64,000 nt of DNA, taken from the NCBI GenBank assembly GCA_008694505.1, contig VZDJ01000219.1, positions 5,850,081 to 5,914,080 on the forward strand. Direction: 5' to 3'. Source of the stretch: Cyanoderma ruficeps (taxonomy: Eukaryota; Chordata; Aves; Passeriformes; Timaliidae). A model generated the notes under the pieces. That model was not told the origin of the DNA and did no database searches. It saw nothing but the letters and a program-made list of their open reading frames with translations. The position numbers were made by a program, and so were the translations under genes. Shown piece by piece: positions 39,690 through 53,010 of this stretch. The stretch's first letter is position 1, and every line of letters begins with the position of its first letter.

Positions 39690-39850
39690 TTTCCCAGAGA
39701 AGCTGTGGCTGCCTCATCCCTGGAAGTGTTCAAGGCCAGGTTGGACGGGACTTAGAACAACCTGGTCTAGTGGAAGGTGTCCCTGCCCACGGCAGAGGTT
39801 TGGAATGAGATGAGCTTTAAGATCCCTTCCAACCGAACCATTCTGTGACT
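39690..39850 (+). mobile_element. CR1 LINE 3' fragment
   Basis: Sense CR1: GAAGCTGTGGCTGCCTCATC, TTCAAGGCCAGGTTGGACGG, CTAGTGGAAGGTGTCCCTGC, ending ATCCCTTCCAACCGAACCATTC. Moderately diverged. Confidence 0.88.
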
Positions 39851-40496
39851 ATGAAATCAGACTGGAATTTTAAATTCTGAGACAAGCAGCCAGAAACTAG
39901 GGCTTAATCCTGACCTCATAGATATGAGTCAGTGAGACATCCAAAATAAGAGTGTTTTCATTTTGCTAAGCACCTGCTCATGAGCTGTGCTGGGCATGGA
40001 GCACACTGGGCCTCTGAATCCTGCCCAACTTGCACAAAATAAAATGAAAACCTATAGGTCTCCATCCTACCAGTCACCTGAGCCTCATCCTATCACCAAG
40101 GAGATAAAGAGCTGGACTCACATCCAAGGCAATATTGGATGAATATAAATCTCAGAGCCCATAATGGTCCAGCAAAAATGGTCCCCAGCCCCTGTGAGGC
40201 TGAGGGACCTGAATTAAGCATCACCACCACGAGCAGATGGAGACCCAGCTCTCCCCTCCACCACAAGCACTTTGGGAATAACTTCCTTCCAGCAGCAGAA
40301 GAAACTCAGGTTTGAAGAAGCTGCACCTAAAGCCCAGCCCAAGCCAGCAGTGGCCAACAGCACTGCCTAACTTGGCTCTTCTCCACCCAAAGCCTGCACA
40401 CGGGCAGGTAGCTGGTCTGCAGAGAAGCAGCCCTCAAATATGGGTTTGGGGCTCAGCTCAATGAATGATGGCTGTAAATCAAGATCCACACAGTCC

Positions 40497-40500
<4 letters not shown>

Positions 40501-40572
<72 letters not shown>
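40501..40572 (+). repeat. (ATT)24 microsatellite, perfect
   Basis: Twenty-four uninterrupted ATT units occupy 72 bases, followed by TAAG. It is the longest simple repeat in the window and should be length-polymorphic. One frame reads as a run of Tyr, which is an artefact. Confidence 0.98.
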
Positions 40573-42609
40573 TAAGACTGGAGTTACAGGAATTCATTAG
40601 GCTCCTGATTAAAGTGTGTTTATTTGATAATGCACCTTCTTCCAGATGAAATAATAGCCACATCAATTAAACATACAACTTCAGAAAATACAACGTTCCA
40701 AGGCAAATTTCTTCTACCTCACTACTGAGATTTTCCAGGCTGCCAGCAATTTGATTGCCAAGATCTCAGTAGGACTTGAAATAATCAATTATTGACATCG
40801 CAATCCAGTGCCCACAAGGAAACTGTTCACTTTGCTGGAGATCTGGCAGCAGGAGAAAGCACTCAACAGCTCTGTAAAGCATCTGGACAGGGAGCTCAGC
40901 CCACAGCACCCCCATTCCAACAGCTGCTGTCCTGGGAGGCTTGACCCTGCTGGGTGGGAGGAACAGAGCAGTTATAAAGGAGATGCTCCAAACCATGTGT
41001 TTTCGGTTTAATAACAGCAAGTAACTTGCAACACATTTGGCTCCCAATCATATGTATCCCAGTTGTCTCGTGAAACATTTTGTGTAAGTTTGGAGATTCA
41101 ACTTTAGTGTATGTTACTACTAATTGCCTTACTCCTCAGCTGTGCAACAACAAACCACCCTGAAACACAGTTTTATATTAGCATCAGATGGGGATTAACT
41201 AATTAGCAAAAAAAAAAAAAAATTCTTGATATAACATTCTAGATATATATTAGCTGATTAAAATTCAAAAGCTATGTCCAAGAATGACAACCTTTTTCTT
41301 CACTTTTTTTTTCCCTGGGTATTCCCCAGCCACACATTTTCTTTTCTCCTCCCATGTCTCAGGCATAATAAATCACTAAGACTGGATATGTGTCCAATTA
41401 AGTAATGAGATATTATTAATCTCATCTTCAGGGATCAAAAAGAAAGCTTACCTGTTACATTTTCCTGTTAAAAACAGCAGTTCACTGCTCACAAAATGGG
41501 ACAAGAGGCCATTTCTGTACCTGTTGGTTTAACCAACAAACTCAAGCAAAGGGCTTGAAAGCTTTTACCTGGGAAGGACCCATAGTTTGCCGAACAGTAA
41601 ATTCCACAGTTCAATAACTCAGAGGTGGGAAGTGGGAAGGAAAAGGAGGAAGGGTGATAGTGTGGTCCAGTGAAGGAGGCAGCAATCCTGTCCTGGGGGA
41701 CAGCAGGATGGTTCAGTGAGACATGAAGGCATCCCTCCAAACGTGGGAGCAAAAGGAGCGAGGAAAAGCTAAGGAGTTATGCTCTAACCTAAAGGGGATT
41801 ACTGCACAGTGAGTGAAAATATGACTGGGTGGGACCATTAACAAGCATCAGTGAGTCTGAAACTGTCAGACCGCAAAGGCTGAAATCCGTGAGCCACTGT
41901 TCCCGTACTCTGAGAGCATCTGGGATTAGGCATGGCCTCTTCATGCATCCTCTCACATTGTTGAGCCGTGAATCCAATTTCACAGACCACACTGACTCTT
42001 TGAAAGGAACTTGTCCATATTTTCTTTACATCAGCCTCTGCACTGATCCATTTGCAACAGCTGTCATTTTGTCTCCCAGATTTATGAGGTTCAGAAATTA
42101 GAGCTCAGGAAACAAACTAATCCAAAGCAAATGGACCTAAAATATCTTCCCAAATAGAAGATTAGTATCTTTTTCCACCATGGAAATCACTAGCGCACAT
42201 CCATAAGGCCTGAACATCATTCTTCCTTCACAGGAATATAATCAAAAAGTTCTCCTGGCTGGCAGCAAACTCACCTCTTTGCTGTATTTGATAATACCTG
42301 TTCTTTATGCACAGACAGGAGCAGGGTAAAGAATGGTATTATCTCATTACTGACACCGATCACAGTCCAGGCACTAAACCCTGCCGAAGAGAATATTCCT
42401 CCAAATATTCATAACTTCTCTTTGCATGAGAAGAAACTATGATTAATCAGCAGCATAGAGAGCCACTGTCCTGTGACATTCTGGAGAAGACCAGAGCATC
42501 CCCTTCTGGTTTCATGACTAAAACCAAAATTTCCAAGAATTTCATTTTGATCTTGATACTATTATGAGATCACAGGAAAACTATGGAAATAGGCAGAATA
42601 TAATATTAT

Positions 42610-42670
42610 CGTTGTTGCTGTTTTGTTGTTGTGATTGTTGTTACTACTACTACTTCTATTATTATTTATT
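42610..42670 (+). repeat. Imperfect trinucleotide-rich tract (GTT, then ACT, then ATT)
   Basis: GTTGTTGCTG and GTTGTTGTG give way to TACTACTACTACTTC and then TATTATTATTTATT. It is an interrupted compound microsatellite. Confidence 0.8.
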
Positions 42671-44463
42671 CAATGTACCCACAACAAATCAGCTCTCTTA
42701 CACCCAGGGCTTTCCCTTTGGTTTCCTAATCTCATCATGAGTACTCACTTGAGTCCTGTTCTTCTGGGAGGAGCACCAAACCAGTAAAACATACTGCACC
42801 TGTGAACTGAGCTAGCAGCCAACACAGCAGCCTCTGTGGGACACATATTCCTGAGATCCCTAATGTTTGGAAATCTGCTGGTTTGGGGGTTTGTTTCCCG
42901 TAGGATTTAATTCTCCATTGCTCTGTAATGCTGTGCATCCATTTACATGCATGTCAAACACATGCAAGACAGAAGTGAAGACTCACTACTGCAGCAGCAA
43001 AGCCCCAAGACGAATTCAATCCTTTAAAAGTTCCCTTGAGTGCTCACTAATATTCAAGTATCTGTCTAGCACCTGGGTTTTGTTAAGTTTTCTGGTAGCG
43101 TGGCTTTTGAAACTCTATTACTACATGCTGGGGTATGATTAAAATGCTTGGCTTTCCATGGTAACATTACCCATCTATAATCTTGTTTCTTATTGAGATC
43201 TGAGCCAACCATACCAGTAATTTCCTTTAATAATAAGTCTTCAGTAATAACTCTGCCCTTTAAACGCAAAATCTGAGGCAACACATGATTGACAGATATC
43301 ATGGCTTTCAGCTAATTAAGCATTCTGAATACTCAGTCATGGGAGATTTTTTTAATGGAAATAATTTTAGCTCCCTGAGGCAGCTCTGCCTTTGGCACAG
43401 CCCTGGGGCGATGCTGCTGAGCAGTGGAGCTGCTCTCCCTCTCTACAGGGGGGGCTCACCAGGCTCCCTCCACCTAACTGGAGGTAAATGGAACTCCACC
43501 CTCAATTGCACAAAGTACTTAAGCATGCTGGGTTAATTAGTTACAGCAAGGATGATCTTCTAGGCAAGCAATGTGCTATTCCTTGTAAATGATGCCGCCA
43601 CTGAAGTGTTAATTCCCTTTGAGGATTAAGCTGCCTGGGTATAAATCAGATGCTGCAACCTCCTCAAAGTTCCAATTGCTGTACAAAGATCATAGTCAAA
43701 AAGCAAGAGACCAAAGTGCTGAATACTTTGCACAGCCTGGATGGGCTTGGAACACTTATGAGATGCATCGCAGGGATGGGCTAAGAGCAGTTTAGCTTTG
43801 GGGGTTTTTTACAGTGTAACAGCATGTTCAGTTCATCACAGCTCTGAGTGGGGATTGGGCCTTTGGACAGCACTGCAATAAAATGATTTGCAGTAAATTC
43901 TAGAACAGCAAAGGCAAGGCGCATGGCCAGTTTGCAGGTGTCAGAGAGGATGAGCTCTGCTGGAGTTTGTCACAGCTTCTGCCCCACTGCTGTGACCACT
44001 GCTCTTCTGCCACAAACGCCTTTGTACACCTTCCCACGTACCTGAGTATTTGAAAGCCCACCTCCAGCAGAGATGATTTGTTATGATAAATCTCAACCAA
44101 ATCAAGCATTTTGCCAACAGCAGTTGGAAAGTGTCCATGTTTTTATTGCCTGCACATTCTACATATCCCAATGCTACTGTTAAGTAATAAATGTATTCAT
44201 TGCTCATACCAGCTTCCTACCTCAGATTAAGAGAGTGTTGCAGCTGGAAAAGACACCTGGGTGGACTGGTAAACACATACCTAATTTAACAGCCTCTCTC
44301 CCTCTGTAATACAGAACAAGTCAGGTACTGTTCACAACTTTGCTGCAAAGCATCTCATCCAGAGCCTCCAGGATAGCTGTAACCTGGAGTAGCCTAGGGC
44401 TCTGCAAATCCTTGGGCTGAGCTTTGAACAACAGACTCCCTGGAAAGACAAGTGAGCAAAAGG

Positions 44464-44503
44464 GAAAAACAAAAACAAATAAAACAAAACAAAACAAAAA
44501 AAG
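44464..44503 (+). repeat. A-rich (AAAAC)n tract
   Basis: Several AAAAC and AAAAAC units followed by an A run. It is simple sequence; no retroposed body is recognised beside it. Confidence 0.8.
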
Positions 44504-44785
44504 GGACAAAAGCTACATTTTTTGGGAAAAAAGGCTTTACAACCTCTGCAAAACTAGAACTGCTCACTTGGCAATTGAGCCTCAGGAAAGTTTTGGCTGC
44601 TCTGCACAGAAGGAAGTATTTACATCCTTTAGTCACAGGATGCAGGTGGTGATATTCTGGAAATTACAAACAGATTGTAGGCATCTTGCAGTTTTATTGC
44701 TGTGTTATTGCAAGGAGATGTAGGTACATGACAGCCTACCTGAGCCCAGCTGGGGCACAGGGATCACAAACAACCCCTGAAGGCG

Positions 44786-44802
44786 GCAGCAGCAGCAGCA
44801 GC
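44786..44802 (+). repeat. (GCA)5 tract inside a small hairpin
   Basis: Five GCA units are flanked by GGCGGC and GCTGCC, so GGCAGC and GCTGCC can pair. It is short and probably neutral. Confidence 0.75.
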
Positions 44803-47800
44803 GCTGCCAGGATGGAGCTGTGGTCCAGCCCCCGACGCTCTCGGGGATCACACCAGGCTGTGGCATGTGCAGGGTTCCGATCCTGCTGTTTAATGAGAAT
44901 GTGTGGATCAGCTGCACAGGCAAGGGAAGGCTCATCTTGTAGCTTGGCATCAAATAAAATACATGTAGCATCACGCTGTTAATGAACACACATCACTGAC
45001 AGGGCTGCTGCATAATTTATCGCCACAAAACCCATCTTTCTCCAGAGTTTTCATAGTTCTCATATCTTTATTTATAAAGTGGTGATCTATCTAAAAGAAA
45101 GGGGGAAGGCAAAATTTCAAATGTAAGCCCTAAAATGTGGTGAAATAGTGAGAAGTCTAAGTGGAGAGGAAGGGATTCAGCGGCAAAATTCTGTAACTTT
45201 CACATGCCAAGTGTTCCTGAAATTCTGAGTTTGGGGCAGTTACACTCTGCACATGAAGTCTAACCCATGGCCTGAGTTTCAGTGATGCAGAAGAGCATGA
45301 GGAGACTCTGCAAGAAGCAACAGGCTTTTGGTATTTTCAAAAGCAGAAAATATTTCAGGGTTTGGCTTTTTCTTTCCTTTTTTTTAAGAGGATTGATGGC
45401 AATGGGAGATGCATTATATAAATAATTTCTGTAGTGAAGACCTTTATCCAACCAGCAATTTCCACAACAAATTGCTGGTATAAAAATCTCAAAATGCCCC
45501 ACTTAGGAAGTAGAAGGAATTGTGACATTCAAATATTCTCACCTGAAGCAAAAAGAAAATCTTTAGCAGACCAGAAATGCAACAAGCAGATTATGTCCCC
45601 GGAGATGGAAGAAAATGTTTGGAAAAGCTTTTAAGTATGTCAAGAGCAAAGGGCTATTTGAAAAGCAACATGTCAGTCAGACATTTTGACATGAACATGC
45701 GGGTTCCATCAGCCCCTCTATAGTAAATATTTCAAGACAATCTGTCCTGAAATAGAAAACTAGCTGCTTGGTTTGAATGCCCTGATCTCTGCTGAGTTCC
45801 TCACTGCAAACTAAGGCTTAGCAAGACCAAGCTGGTCGAGCTGGGCATTCCTGGAACTGGGGAGAACATAACCAGGCTGAGGGGCCTGATGGCAGTGTGG
45901 GGAGGTTTTCTGGTGCAGCAGAGAAACCCTCAGACCCAAAGACTTGTTCAGTGTTTATGCAAGATCTACCTGCCCATCTCCAGCCCCGAACACTGATGTG
46001 ACTCCACATTCCCAAGAAGAATTCCCTAATTTGAGTGAGAATGTAGGCAACCCCTTCCGTCAATCAGCAGGACATTTTGAGACATGCTTTGCAGCAAGTG
46101 CCATGGATAGAGGAAAAAGAATTGTTTACTTTTAGAGAAGTGGCATCTTTTCCTCCCTTCACAGCAGCTCCCATCCATACCCCCGACAGGGCATCCTTCC
46201 TTGAGCCAAGGCGTCAGCAGAGAGAGAGGAAGAAATCACACTCCCCTTGCTCTGCACCCAGGGCCAAGCAGGCAAACCTCCCCATGATTTTCTGCATTTG
46301 CTTTTATTTACTTTCCTCACTCAGAATGTTGGCCCTCTGCTCCTCAGCCTCTGAGGAGCCTCCTGCAGAAACCGCTGACATTAATCTCAGAGGCAATTCA
46401 GACAGAGGGGGGAAGAGCTCTGTAAACCCAAACCGGACTGAGACCATCTGGCAAAAAGAAGCAAACCTGTTAAGAGACCACTTTGTCCTTCCTGCAACTT
46501 CAGCACAAGCTGTCAGAGGCGTTTCAATGGGAAGAGCTTTCTTTTACAGCACTGCACACAGTGCTCAGTTTAGTTTAGGCTTTTTTTCCCTTCAATATTG
46601 TTTAGTTTATTGTACCAAAGCTGGATTGCTTTTGAAGTAAGTGTGCTCCAGCCTGAGTAACAGCATCAGAGCCTAGACCATCATCTCTAAAGCCTCAGCC
46701 CTCAATTACCTAAGCATCTGTTTGCAATTCATTGTAGGGAGGGAATTAAACAGCACTCAAAACAACAGGAAACTGGACAGAAATACATAGAAATTTTTTA
46801 ACATTATCTCAGCTGATGCTGTTTCCACCTCTACATCATGTTTTATGTTCTAGGACTGGCAAGTTACAGAGAAATAAAGCAGGAAGTTAACCTGGAGGCT
46901 TGGTGGATGCTACCATGATAGTTTTCTTTTTCTTTTAGTGATTCTAATTAACATTTGTTAGGAAATCTATCACCTTAATCTTGGCTAAAGAGGCATGCTA
47001 ATGGCTGTACCAATTTTAGTACTGTTTTGACTTTTATATTTAATTTCATTTTTTGCATGGAGCATAAATGGGAACAGTGTGAAGGATTGCCAGGCTTCAG
47101 AGGCACATCAGAGTGTTCTGAACACTAGCAGAACTCTGCTCTGAGTGCTCCCTGGTGGGAGTTACAGTCAATTTTAACGGAAGTTAATTGCTGCTGTAAA
47201 CATGAAAATGAATCAGCAATGCAGGATTGACTTGAGTCACTCTGGGGCTGGGGTTTCTGAGGACAGGGATGGGAGACCCTCTCCTGCTCTCAGCTGTTAG
47301 GCACAGAATAACTCAGCTCTGCATCTTCCACAGCCCTCAGAAGGGTTCTCTTGACCCTTGGTGGCTCAAGAGCCATTGGAGAACTCTTGTGGAGCACGTC
47401 AAGACGTCAAGAAGGAGGATGATAAACAGGTACTGCAGATGATGCACAAATCCCAGAGCTGGAGCCTTTTTCAGCACTGGGCACTTTTCCTTTAGTACTG
47501 GGGAAGGAAGGAGACCTCTACTGGAGATCACCCAGACACAGCAGCTGCTGTAGAGCCGAGAATTTTTATGCTTCTCCCAAATGAAGAAATCTCTTCCCTG
47601 AGTTTCTAGGGCATCTTTGCCCAACATTGCAGCTCCACAAGCTTTAGCAATTCCCATATGACGACTGTACATGTGTGTAATTGGCAGGAGAAATGGCTGA
47701 GCAAGTAATTAGGCAGGCAAACTATTTACAAACATAAAATAACCACTTTTTAGACATCGAGTTCAACAAGAGCTGGGTATTAGCAGTGTGCATGTATTTA

Positions 47801-50800
47801 ATCTATTAACTGATGTTTTGGTGATGAACTGCTAAGTCTGCATTTACTCAAGCACGCAGCAATCATTTGTATACTGCTCTGGAAAAGGTTAGGTGCTGTC
47901 AGGTAAAATTCATCATATTACCATCCTATAAATAGCAACATTTTTTCTTTCTAATAATTTCTGCTCCCATTCAGTAACATTTAGGGAGATTAGTGTCTTT
48001 GTTTTCCAACGTTTTCCTCTTGCACAATAATAGAAATATATGTTAGATTGAGGAAACAGATTTATTTTTCCCTGAGTTAGAGGAGAATTGTTTGATTTCA
48101 AAGCTGGAGGATATTCTTCTGAGCCCCCCAGGAGTAGAGACAGTTTTTATTCTTATAAACTTGTTACAGCTGAGATGGATTAATATATAAGAGCTTCTGA
48201 TGTTAGACATACATTTTTCAGGACAAAACTGAAAAATAAAGGCCTGGGAATGCAGTGTAAGAAGAAGATAGAGTCCTTTAGATTGGAAAAGACAGTGTAA
48301 GACCACGAGGTCATTACTCCAAGGTAAAAAACTCTATTTTATTTAAAAAAATCTTCAAGAAACAAACTGAGGGTTTTTAAAAAGTAAGTAAACACCCCTT
48401 AACACCCCTCCACATCTCAGTTGCTCAGTTGCTCCATGCTGTCTGTCTCACAGTGTCAGTTTTGTTCAAAGGAATTTATCCTAACACGCATTCTTGAATT
48501 TATTTTGCACTTTTCCAGCCCTTTGCTGCCTGCCAGGTGCCTTCCATGATGCAGCCACACTCCCCCCTGCTGGCTGCTCCAAGGGCTGGCCAGCATCAGG
48601 GAAAGCTGTGAAAAATAAATTATTTTAATATCTAAAGTGATTATTATTTTTCTTCTAGGTATTACTTCAAGAAAAGTTGTCCCCAGCAAGGATGGTTTCA
48701 CAGCCCCAGCAAGATAAGATTGCTTGCCGGATAAAATACCTTCCTCTGCCTCACCACAGAGTTCTTTTTGCAATACAACTTTTATTTAATAGTTTAAATG
48801 CCTGCTTGCCCAGGCCCAGGCAGGAGCAGGCAGCACTCCAGACAAGTGCCAGAGAGGACAGGAGGATCCTTTTGTTCTTACAGCCACTGCCCACCAGCAG
48901 CAAAATACATCTTGTTTGTGCTGACACCCAAAATATTCACACTGAAATGAGAAAGGATGACCATAGGGTTTTTCTGGGATTGGAAGCTAAAGAAACTGCC
49001 CAGTTTGCTGCCCTGGTTGTCTTTAACAAGCTCTTCCTGCAGATCAGCCCCATGCAAACCAAGGATGATGCAGAAGAACATCCTTCTCACAAACCACTCA
49101 GCCACTGCAGGGGACTTCAGATGACACCTCCTTCCCCAGCCCCTGAACTGTTCCCTGTGAGTGCCCCTGGATAAACTGCACACCTTATGTTAAGCTAAAA
49201 TTATAACAAATTGCACAAAAGAAGGCTGCCTCTCAAAATGCCCCAAAACTACTAAAATATTGTGTGTCACTTTTTGTCAGTTTGTGGTAGAACCCAGCCC
49301 AAACCCTCTGTATCCAGGACCAAAGACAGCTTTCCTTCTCTACGGATCACCTATTTCACTGCAGAGATTCTTTCCCAGGAACTGAAAATGTGACATTGCA
49401 GCTTGGAAGATTTTGCCTTAATTTCTGCAGGATGCCATTATGCCCTTTGCTCCAACCTTCTTTTCCTCCCCAAACAATGTGGAAGATAATTCTCCTTTTC
49501 TGAACATCTGGCACTCCAGCTGTTAGGATTCACCATCGGCATGCATTAGAAATTAAAACCTATTCCAGATTAACTGCTAGAATTTGTCAGCTAATACTAA
49601 AACCACGATTTTAGGTGTTGAAAAAATTCTGCACCTCAATAAAGGATGATTAGCTGTTCCTTGCCCCAGTGACTGCAACTCAAGAACGTTCACCCTGTCA
49701 CAATTTGGAATTTTAACTGTTAACAATAACCATGAGGTAACCTGAAAAGACTAAAGTGAGTCATTAGAGTTTGTGGCAATGGAAAAACTGTGCTATGTGG
49801 ATACTTTAGAAGGTTTAATTCAATGCTCCAAACTTGTAGAGGGGGAACAGCTATATGGGGAGCATAAACACTTTCCCCAGGGACAAAAAGCACTTCCATC
49901 AGTTCTCACAAGCCACCATGTGACACAGCAAGATGGTGCTGGAGGTGGGACAAAACTATACAATGTAATCCTACTGCCTTGCAGAGCCAGCTGATAATGA
50001 GGGTCAGCTTTGTGATCAACAAACCCAAGGATCCCCCAATTCATGGCATCTGAATTTTAAATATTTCAGTAGTCTGGGTACACCTGTGAAACTCAACTGC
50101 AGTTCTTAATCCCATCTGCTTCTTTAAATATCAACATTTCAACATTGTTTACAGAATAGTACAAAAGGAAAAAATCTGGTTTCACTTAATCTTTAATAAA
50201 ACCTCAATGAGTGCACCTCAGTAAGGATAATACAACCTACATATTTTATTTTTAATCAAGATAGAAAATTGCACAGATTGGTGATTTTCAGTGTTAATAA
50301 CAAGGCAATAGACCTTGTAATTAAAAATAACTTTTAGAAGGTTGCTGAACGATTTTGATAATGATTTAAGGATCAATTACAGAAGAGATGTCATTCTTCC
50401 CTTCCTAGTTAGATGTATTGGAAACAGTGAAGCTGAGAAGTTCTTATATTAAATATTTTTTTATTACAGCAAGGACATTCATGTGGTCTGTATTGGAAAA
50501 GTTTAACAAAAACCAGAACAGGGATTTCTCTTTAAAGGACACTTGATGGTAAAAAAAAAAAAGGGCTCCAAAATGATGTTGTTAGTTCCGCTGCTTGTGG
50601 AGGCTGGGATATATGGCCTTGAAGATTACTGCTCTATCAGCCTTACATGAGGATTTAGCACTCTCATAAAGCTACTCAGCCTTGTAGGAACACAAAATGC
50701 AGCTTCAGTTTGGAATTGGGACAGGGCAGGGAAGCTGCACGGCACAGGGGGTGCTGTGGTGCTGCAGACCATGCACACACCAGCGCTGCCACGGGGCAGC

Positions 50801-51009
50801 ACCACCCCTCAGCCTCCCCAGAGTCTGCTCAGAGATTTCCCCACAAGAAACAATGTAAACCAGAAGAGACCCCAAATCCTCGGTCTGGCTTGGCCTCTCA
50901 GCAGCAAAAATCATGATGCTGAGACTGGAGCAACCATCGTTCACCTGGCCTATACAGTGTGAAATGTTCTTGTTTGGGCTTGGCTTCATGAGACAACTTA
51001 GAAACAGCT

Positions 51010-51095
51010 CTAGAATCACACAATCCCAGGATGGTTTGGGTTGACATGGGCCTTGGAGATCATCTAGTTCCAACATCCCCTTCCATGGTTACCAG
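51010..51095 (-). mobile_element. CR1 LINE tail fragment
   Basis: AGAATCACACAATCCCAGGA, GGTTTGGGTTGACATGGGCC and GAGATCATCTAGTTCCAAC form a short antisense CR1 tail of about 85 bases. Confidence 0.75.
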
Positions 51096-52719
51096 AAACC
51101 TTGATGATGTAACGATGATGCAACTGTAACGAGAAACAAAAATGAACAGTTTGCTGCTACTGAACAGGGATCAGCCCCACCTCTGCTCTCACCCCCCCTC
51201 ACTTGCCTTGAGCCACTTCTGGCACTAGTCTGGCTGCATAGTGAACCAGCTCGGCACCCTAAAATGACTGAAAATCAGCCCAGGAGTAAGATTCAAAAAG
51301 AAAGGGGAATCTTTTCCCTGTGTTAGGAACCGGTAGGTTCCTTCCAGAGCACTGGTTACTTTCCAGAGCAGGCAGCATGGTGAAGCAGGGACAGCAAGAG
51401 CCTCCCCTGGGGCTGTCAGGCTCTCAGTGACCCTGGCCCTGGCCAGTGCTGCCCACAGGACCCCACAGCCTTCACTGCAGCCTTCACTCCCTGACAGCAG
51501 CTCAGGTGAGGAGCTCTGCTGGGACACCCTGCTCCTTCCCTTCCAGAGCAAGAACAGCTGCCAGGCAACAGTTCCCTCATATCCCCCAACCCCAGGGGGC
51601 TTCACTGCCTCCAAATTTAGGCAGAAAATTGAAGCCTGAGCAAGTACCTGCTGCCAGCTGGGTTATTCTTTGCTCAGCATGCCAGGTTTCCACCAACAAT
51701 AAAAGCAAATAAAATCTCCCCACTGTGGCTCATTACAGGTTTCCTAAACTGTCCATAACTTTGAAAACCCTTGACCCAATGTTTTTATTAATAGGAGTCT
51801 GTGTTAGAGACACAGAACTCTCTCTTTTCTCTTTCCATTATTTTTATAGCATTGAAATTCATTTAAGAGATATGACATTTTTCATCTCCACCTTGCAAAT
51901 TAATTTCCCATAACTCAAAGCACCCTGCTCAGATAAACCCTTCTCTCTTCACCTTGTACACAACTGAGCAGCAGCCAAGGACAGTTGACTTAGGGCTGAA
52001 TAATATGCACTGCTGCTAAATGAAAATTAAACCATTAATATTTTAAAATACCTGATTTCCGGGATAGTAAAAGTGAAATGTATCATTTGTTTAAACTACC
52101 CTATTCATTATTTCTTTCCTCATTTCATAAAACCCAGCCACTAACAAGAACCTACATAAATAGAGCTTGAACTTTCATCTCGGGAAGTTTAATCAGAAAG
52201 CTCTTCAGGAATATTTTATTTCTTTTATCAGAATATTGATGGAAGTCATAATTCACTTTAATGTGAGAAACTTTCCTTTCTTCACTAAAGAAATTCATCA
52301 AGACATTTCTTGTTGGTAAGATGTGACATAAAACCACTTGCTTTTTCCTCTGTTTGATCTCAGCACTTTATGATAACTTTTGATTGCCTGCTCTTAATAT
52401 TCCACAAGCAAATTCAATTAAAGAAATTAAAACCCAGTAGTTCAACCCTGATTGCCTCATCAGCAAATGGCTCTTTTATTGCACAGTGGATGACATATGC
52501 TGCACTCTCCTGGTGCTGCTGGAGCCCTTGTAAAAACCGGAGCAGGAAAAACCTTTCCCTCTTTATTGGTGCTATTAGGCAACAGCTATTGACTGCCCCA
52601 GCCAGTTCAGCAAGCACTTCCCTTTGCTCAGGCAACAGTCCAAGGGCTATTGAAAAGGAAAAAAATATCTTTGCGGGGAAAAAAAAAAACAAAGTCATTG
52701 TGTGCACAAACCTTTCACC

Positions 52720-53010
52720 TGCCCAAGGGCGAGGTCCCTTCTCCACGGTAGAATGAGCCACAGGCGAGCTGGAGAAACAACTCGGCACCTCCCCGGGCCA
52801 GGGTGGAGCTGAGAGCGACATTTGCCAGCGGGGCTCTCCGGCATGGCCTTGCTACAAATGCAGCTACACCGTCCCACCGCCGCTCAGCAGGGACGGGACA
52901 GCTCAGCAGGGACGGGACTGCTCAGCAGGGACGGGACGGCCGCTGTCTCCTCCAGGATACAAATCACCGCTGGTAACTGGCGCTGCAGCATCGGTTACTG
53001 AACGCCGGGC
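52720..53010. promoter_or_regulatory. CpG-rich patch, possible orphan CpG island
   Basis: About twenty CpGs were counted by eye in 290 bases, in otherwise CpG-poor DNA. The patch includes the 19-bp minisatellite and CCCCGGGCC, ACGGCCGCTG and AACGCCGGGC motifs. No coding exon is recognised on either strand. It lies about 3 kb beyond the KCT2 stop codon. Confidence 0.5.
52883..52939 (+). repeat. Minisatellite, 3 copies of a 19-bp unit
   Basis: The unit is CTCAGCAGGGACGGGACNG; the copies start at 52883, 52902 and 52921 and differ only at the 18th base (A, T, G). It lies inside the CpG-rich patch at 52.72-53.01 kb. Confidence 0.95.

Larger units (their letters stand above)
33791..51009. other. 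Gene-free stretch with CR1 fragments on its left side
   Basis: CR1 pieces at 35.2, 35.5, 37.3 and 39.7 kb, then the ATT microsatellite. From about 40.6 to 51.0 kb I see only simple repeats and no gene. GGTGGCACTG-like units recur three times at 33884-33914. Confidence 0.6.

Noticed and set aside
40440..40649. Open frame with a long Tyr run
   Set aside because: Translation of the ATT microsatellite.
43735..43795. CR1-like GATGGGCTTGGAACACTTATG and CAGGGATGGGC
   Set aside because: Two short matches only; too weak to call without an alignment.
46077..46640. 187-residue plus-strand open frame
   Set aside because: No recognised family, mixed composition, no promoter or splice context; consistent with chance in 64 kb.
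48268..48318. CR1-like TTTAGATTGGAAAAGACAG
   Set aside because: Only about 15 matching bases, with no tail repeat or body.
48677..49174. 165-residue plus-strand open frame
   Set aside because: No homology I recognise and no splice or promoter context.
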